Assembly (NCBI GenBank): GCA_011046405.1
Contig: DSAR01000541.1
Coordinates: 1 to 7,553 of the forward strand
DNA: 7,553 nucleotides
Reading direction: 5' to 3'
DNA from: Chloroflexota bacterium
GTDB taxonomy: Bacteria > Chloroflexota > Anaerolineae > B4-G1
Shown: piece by piece, positions 4,239 through 7,553 of the stretch
How the letters are laid out: every line of letters starts with the position of its first letter
How positions within the stretch are numbered: the stretch's first letter is position 1
The notes under the pieces: generated by a model
The model's database searches: none
Told to the model about the DNA's origin: nothing
The model's input: the letters and a program-made list of their open reading frames with translations, nothing else
Program-made: the position numbers and the translations under genes

Positions 4239-7124
4239 TTACAACCCTTCCTGGGCGACCAACTCGCGTCCCCGGTCGATCACCTCCTGGACGGTCTCGA
4301 TCAGCCCCTGGGCCGCCTCGACGCTGGGCGGCGGCGCTTCCTCCTCATCATCATTGTCCTCGGCCGGCGGCGCGGTGAGGGCGCGGACGCGATCGACGCG
4401 GGCGGCCAAATCGGCGGCGATGCGTCCGGGGGCGACCAGTTCCGCTTCCACCAGGCGCGGCGAGGGCAGTTGCTCGCCGGGCGCTTTGTCCTTGACCAAC
4501 GAGAGGTGCGCGCTCAACGCCCATCCCAGCGCCTGGCGCACCGGTCGCATGACCTCCTCCGGGAAGCCCCCCTCCAGGACGACGGCGGCCAGCTTGAGCC
4601 GCTTGTCGGCGGTGTCGAAACCCTGGTTGGCCCGGCGCAGTTTCTTCTCCAGCGCCTTGCGCGTGTCCTTCCGTTCTGGCGCCGGGACGGCGGGCGCGCG
4701 GTAGACCGTCTTCTCCTCCGGCTCCTGGGCCGCCGCCCCACCCATCAGGGCGGAGAGCGCCCGGTAGCCCTCTTGCTCCATCAGCAGCAACCCCGGCGTG
4801 GGCGTGTCGCCGTAGTGCTCCCGCAGCAGTTGCTCCACCTGGGGCCGTAACTTGGACGGTTCGCGATCCACGACGACGAGGATGTTGCCATCGGCCGGGG
4901 CCGTGGGCAGTTGCGGCGCCTCGCGGACCAGCAGGATCCGCCCCGAATAGCGTCCGACCAGCAGATCGGCGAAACCCTGGAGCGTGGGGAGCGCTACAGC
5001 CGCTTCCTCCTCCGGTTCGGCCGTCGGTTCCAGTTCCAACTCCGGCTTGACCACCTTCTCCTCCCCCAGCATCACCTGGAGTTGTTGCAGGACGCTCTTG
5101 GCGTCCTTGAACGAGAGTTCGGTGACCTCGCTCTCCATGTCGAGCGCCGCGTCGAAGACCGCCCGCTTGGCCGCCAGGGTATCCAGCATGCGCTCCTCGA
5201 TGGTCCCCTTGGCCACCAGGTTGACCACGTTGACGGTGTGTGGCTGCCCGTGGCGATGGGCGCGGGCGATCCGCTGGGCCAGCACCGCCGGGTTCCAGGG
5301 CAGTTCCAGGTTGACGACCATGCTGGCGGCTTGCAGGTTCAGGCCCACGCCGCCGGCGTCGGTCGAGAGGAATATCTGGCACCGGGGATCCTCGAAGAAG
5401 CGCTCAATCAAGGCGCCGCGTTTGCTGGACGGCACGTCGCCGGTGAGCTTGACCCAGCCCAGGCCCAGCTTCTCCAGCACCGGCTCGGTCAGGTTGAGCA
5501 TGTTCGTCCATTCGCTGAAGATGATGGCCTTGCGGCCGTTGCCGGCGACCTCGTCCTCCAGGATCTCCCGCAGCTCGCGCAACTTGGGCGCGGTCTTCTC
5601 CCGGTCCTGCGGCTTGATCTCGGGGTCGTGGAGCGCCAGGGCGTTGCAGAGCAGGCGCATCTTGACCAGCGAGCCCAGGAGGATCTTGTGCTCGTCGGGC
5701 GTCAGCGGGCGACGCTGGGCCTGCGAGATCAGTTTCGCCACCCGGTGCTGGTACTCGTAATAAGGCTTCCATTGGGGCTCGGTCATCTCGACGAAGAAGT
5801 TGCTGTCGATCCGCTCCGGCAGATCGAGCAGCACCTCGTCGCGGACGCGGCGCAGCACGTAGGGGGAAATGCGCCGGCGTAACTCGTCCAGGTTCTTGTG
5901 TCCCAGCACCTTGTAGGAGCCGGAGGGACGCTGTTCAACCTCATAGTAGCGCTGGTTGAAGCGCCACAGCGGGCCGAGGATGGTGGGGTCGATGAATTGG
6001 AAGATGGAGTACAGCTCGTCCAGCCGGTTCTCCAGCGGCGTGCCAGTCAGCACGAAGGCGTAGGGACTGCGCAAGCGCTTGATCCGGTCGGCGGTCTTGG
6101 TGCGCCAGTTCTTGATTCGCTGGGCCTCGTCCAGGATGACGAGGTCGAATTTGCGCCGGATCAATTCTTCCTCGTCGTAATGGACCAATTCGTAGTTCAT
6201 CACGTTGAAGAATGCCAGGTTGCGGTACAGGTCGCGGCGATGGATCGGGTTCCCCTCGATCACCTGGACGGAGAGAGACGTGAAGCGCTGGATCTCCCGC
6301 GCCCACTGGTGCTTGAGCGAGGCCGGGCAGACGATCAGCACCCGCTCGATGTCGCGCAATTGCTTGAGCAGGGCCGCAGCGGCGATGGCCTGCACCGTCT
6401 TGCCCAGGCCCATGTCGTCGGCTAACATCGCCCGCCGCCCGAAGGCCAGGTGCAACACTCCTTCCTTCTGGTAACCGTAGAGTTGGGCCGAGATGACGTC
6501 CAGGGAGCGGTTGCCCTGGTCCACCTGTTCGAGGAACCATTCCTTTTGCTGGGCGATGGATTCGATGTCCTGCTGTTTCTTGAGGTAATCGTGCACCGCC
6601 TGCACCACGTGGACCTGATCCTGTAGGTCGTCGGGCAACTGTTTCAACTCGCCGAACAGGGCCGGCAGGCTCCGGGTGACCTTGCCCGACAACACCCCCT
6701 CGGCGTCGAAGTAGCGGGAGAGCAGGTCGCGCAGCGGCGCCTCCTCCGGTAGCGGCAGTGTGACGCGGACGGTGCTCTGCTCGGCGTGACGCAGGTAGAT
6801 CTGGGTCACCGGCGGCGCCTGCTCGACGAAGGTCTCCCACTGTTCGGTGAATTCATTTTTCAGGTTGAGCAGCACCCCCTCGATGTGCTTGCAGGTGCCG
6901 ATGGTGTTGGTGAGATAATCGGGGCACGTGCAGGTGTTCAGTTGCTCGGTCAGTGAGCGAATGTGGACCGTGTATGCCCGCCCCGACGCCGACGTCACCT
7001 CGAAGACACTGTAGACCGGGTGTCGTCCCCGGTTGGCGATCTTGGCCAGATCCTCCTTGCCGCGCTTGCGGCGGCGCTTGATCTGTTCCTGAAGCATATC
7101 CTTTTCGTGTTCGTTCTCCACCAT
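4239..7124 (-). CDS. SWIM zinc-finger SNF2-family DNA-dependent ATPase/helicase
   Basis: A 961-residue protein. Near the N-terminus is a SWIM zinc finger, Cys65-x-Cys67 and Cys78-x-His80, a DNA- or protein-binding module typical of this SNF2 group. The SNF2 ATPase follows: motif I DDMGLGKT (236-243), motif II DEAQ (332-335), motif III LTGTPLENRLDELYS soon after, then the second RecA lobe with IIFSEWTNML, STDAGGVGLNLQAA and motif VI QRIARAHRHGQ (617-627). All ATPase motifs are intact; motif VI has Ala where Gly is usual. Such proteins translocate on duplex DNA and remodel protein-DNA complexes; the target here is unknown. After about residue 690 comes a C-terminal third I do not recognise: an acidic linker, an alpha/beta stretch (about 715-800), a basic helical stretch (about 818-905) and an acidic tail near 921-932. 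ATG at 7124 has AAAGGGG 6 nt upstream. No methyltransferase or nuclease partner is adjacent, so a defence role is not supported. Confidence 0.93.
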   Translation of the reverse strand: MVENEHEKDMLQEQIKRRRKRGKEDLAKIANRGRHPVYSVFEVTSASGRAYTVHIRSLTEQLNTCTCPDYLTNTIGTCKHIEGVLLNLKNEFTEQWETFVEQAPPVTQIYLRHAEQSTVRVTLPLPEEAPLRDLLSRYFDAEGVLSGKVTRSLPALFGELKQLPDDLQDQVHVVQAVHDYLKKQQDIESIAQQKEWFLEQVDQGNRSLDVISAQLYGYQKEGVLHLAFGRRAMLADDMGLGKTVQAIAAAALLKQLRDIERVLIVCPASLKHQWAREIQRFTSLSVQVIEGNPIHRRDLYRNLAFFNVMNYELVHYDEEELIRRKFDLVILDEAQRIKNWRTKTADRIKRLRSPYAFVLTGTPLENRLDELYSIFQFIDPTILGPLWRFNQRYYEVEQRPSGSYKVLGHKNLDELRRRISPYVLRRVRDEVLLDLPERIDSNFFVEMTEPQWKPYYEYQHRVAKLISQAQRRPLTPDEHKILLGSLVKMRLLCNALALHDPEIKPQDREKTAPKLRELREILEDEVAGNGRKAIIFSEWTNMLNLTEPVLEKLGLGWVKLTGDVPSSKRGALIERFFEDPRCQIFLSTDAGGVGLNLQAASMVVNLELPWNPAVLAQRIARAHRHGQPHTVNVVNLVAKGTIEERMLDTLAAKRAVFDAALDMESEVTELSFKDAKSVLQQLQVMLGEEKVVKPELELEPTAEPEEEAAVALPTLQGFADLLVGRYSGRILLVREAPQLPTAPADGNILVVVDREPSKLRPQVEQLLREHYGDTPTPGLLLMEQEGYRALSALMGGAAAQEPEEKTVYRAPAVPAPERKDTRKALEKKLRRANQGFDTADKRLKLAAVVLEGGFPEEVMRPVRQALGWALSAHLSLVKDKAPGEQLPSPRLVEAELVAPGRIAADLAARVDRVRALTAPPAEDNDDEEEAPPPSVEAAQGLIETVQEVIDRGRELVAQEGL

Positions 7125-7130
7125 CTTCCG

Positions 7131-7137
7131 CCCCTTT
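7131..7137 (-). promoter_or_regulatory. Ribosome binding site of the SNF2 gene
   Basis: The minus strand reads AAAGGGG ending 6 nt before the ATG at 7124. It is moderately strong and supports this start; no in-frame upstream start leads into the protein. Confidence 0.55.
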
Positions 7138-7147
7138 CAATAGACTC

Positions 7148-7175
7148 GTTATCATCTCATACGGGTGTGTTTCAA
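7148..7175 (-). promoter_or_regulatory. Possible hybrid promoter of the SNF2 gene, -35 inside the 123-bp element
   Basis: On the minus strand TTGAAA (7175-7170) is followed by 16 nt and then GATAAC (7153-7148). The -35 matches five of six consensus bases, the -10 four of six. Transcription would start near 7141, leaving a leader of about 17 nt with the Shine-Dalgarno site. The -35 box lies in the terminal repeat of the 123-bp element, while the -10 lies in flanking DNA. This is an inference from spacing only. Confidence 0.3.
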
Positions 7176-7285
7176 ACGATTTAAGCCTTGTTCGTAGTAC
7201 GCGCGCTAGGTAGCGGCTTCAGCGCGCTTTTACGGCGATAAATCGCCTACTACGAGCTTGGCCTCAAATGAAATGAAACACACCC
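7163..7285. mobile_element. MITE-like element, 123 bp, perfect 12-bp terminal repeats, 9-bp target duplication
   Basis: The ends are GGGTGTGTTTCA (7163-7174) and its exact reverse complement TGAAACACACCC (7274-7285). Immediately outside both ends is the same 9-bp sequence ATCTCATAC (7154-7162 and 7286-7294), the signature of transposase-mediated insertion. The interior has no reading frame of note but is highly structured. CGTAGTA (7193-7199) pairs with TACTACG (7248-7254) and encloses two hairpins: GCGCGCT/AGCGCGC (7201-7207 with 7221-7227) and GGCGAT/ATCGCC (7234-7239 with 7242-7247). It must depend on a transposase elsewhere. A 9-bp duplication fits several IS families, so I do not assign one. 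Confidence 0.88.
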
Positions 7286-7298
7286 ATCTCATACTCGA

Positions 7299-7357
7299 AG
7301 ATGCTTTAAAGATGCTTCCCTTATCACGAATGACACGAATTGACGAATTTCACGAAC
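7299..7357. repeat. Short periodic repeats between the two insertion elements
   Basis: AGATGCTT occurs at 7299-7306 and again at 7310-7317 (11-bp period). Then variants of CACGAAT recur about every 8-9 nt: 7325-7331, 7334-7340, a GACGAAT at 7342-7348 and CACGAAC at 7351-7357. No coding frame or hairpin explains them. They may be remnants of simple-repeat expansion in the noncoding region; direct evidence is limited to the repetition itself. Confidence 0.45.
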
Positions 7358-7381
7358 GTCTCTCCAAGTTCTAACATCCAG

Positions 7382-7542
7382 GTATCTGCTCACCTTGTGC
7401 CCACCGGATCACAATCCGGGCTTGTCCGTGTCGGCTTCCGTCCCCACCCAGTCAATGGCCTATGCGCCATCGGCGCACGCCATCGGCGCACGCCATCGGC
7501 GCGGATTGTGATCCGCTCTGCACACGTATGCTGAGCAGTTAC
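7382..7542. mobile_element. MITE-like element, 161 bp, IS66-like ends, 8-bp target duplication
   Basis: The left end GTATCTGCTCA (7382-7392) matches the reverse complement of the right end, GTAACTGCTCA (7542-7532), at 10 of 11 positions. Identical 8-bp repeats ACATCCAG flank it (7374-7381 and 7543-7550). Further in, a perfect 14-bp inverted repeat, CGGATCACAATCCG (7405-7418) and its complement (7502-7515), extends the symmetry; each arm is itself a small hairpin (CGGAT/ATCCG). IS66-family elements typically start with GTAA and make 8-bp duplications, so a non-autonomous IS66 derivative is the likeliest origin. No transposase is encoded, and the right flank ends only 3 bases before the window edge. 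Confidence 0.75.
7465..7503. repeat. Three tandem 13-bp palindromic units inside the 161-bp element
   Basis: The unit CGCCATCGGCGCA is repeated head to tail at 7465-7477, 7478-7490 and 7491-7503, with a single change in the last base of the third copy. Each unit is nearly self-complementary (GCGCC/GGCGC around a short centre), so the array can form successive hairpins. It lies just inside the right 14-bp arm of the element. Confidence 0.85.
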
Positions 7543-7553
7543 ACATCCAGAAG

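Noticed and set aside
4911..5882. Plus-strand open frame of 323 codons inside the SNF2 gene
   Set aside because: It is antisense to the second ATPase lobe and motifs V-VI. It is a composition artefact without a start signal.
4239..7124. SNF2 protein as part of a DISARM-like or other phage defence cassette
   Set aside because: No methyltransferase, phospholipase D, nuclease or DUF1998 partner is adjacent. The neighbours are a MazEF pair and metabolic genes, so the association is not supported.
7193..7254. Intrinsic terminator or riboswitch upstream of the helicase gene
   Set aside because: The hairpins lie symmetrically inside an element with terminal repeats and a target duplication. No T-tract follows on the minus strand in the right position, and no riboswitch core is recognisable.
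7465..7503. Possible CRISPR array
   Set aside because: Units are 13 bp, directly abutting and without spacers; this is a simple tandem repeat.
7340..7534. Plus-strand open frame of 64 codons
   Set aside because: It runs across the IS66-like element and its tandem array, has no ribosome binding site, and its product is repeat-derived.

Overview
The window looks like high-GC bacterial chromosome. In one sampled stretch (2581-2640) 46 of 60 bases are G or C. The gene mix is an AddB-like nuclease subunit, a SWIM/SNF2 helicase, a LarA-type racemase beside a GlcD-type dehydrogenase, and a MazEF pair, with short palindromic insertion elements between genes. This suggests an environmental lineage such as Chloroflexota, but no rRNA or marker gene fixes that, so the taxonomy is a tentative inference.

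All six protein genes are on the minus strand, so transcription runs right to left: SNF2 helicase (7124-4239), MazE-like antitoxin (4163-3906), MazF-like toxin (3912-3553), LarA-family racemase (3539-2259), GlcD-family FAD oxidoreductase (2253-787), and the first 261 codons of an AddB-like helicase/nuclease subunit (784 to beyond base 1). From mazE leftward the genes are packed tightly: a 7-nt overlap, then gaps of 13, 5 and 2 nt. The 75-nt gap before mazE holds a near-consensus sigma70-type promoter, nested inverted repeats and a strong ribosome binding site. No convincing terminator was found anywhere in the window.

Three themes stand out. First, larA and glcD form a likely 2-hydroxyacid module. 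LarA keeps every nickel-pincer and catalytic residue I could check, and GlcD keeps its FAD and metal motifs. A racemase followed by a stereospecific dehydrogenase would let the cell oxidise both enantiomers of a hydroxyacid. The substrate is unknown and the cofactor genes larB/C/E are not in view. Second, the AT-richer mazEF pair sits directly in front of this module and looks acquired, so its promoter may now drive the metabolic genes. Third, the 429 bases upstream of the helicase hold no credible gene but contain two transposase-less insertion elements. One is 123 bp with perfect 12-bp terminal inverted repeats and a 9-bp target duplication. The other is 161 bp with IS66-like ends and an 8-bp target duplication. 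The first may supply the -35 box of the helicase promoter.

I see no CRISPR array, tRNA, rRNA or recognisable multi-gene defence cassette. The least described items are the two elements and the C-terminal third of the SNF2 protein.
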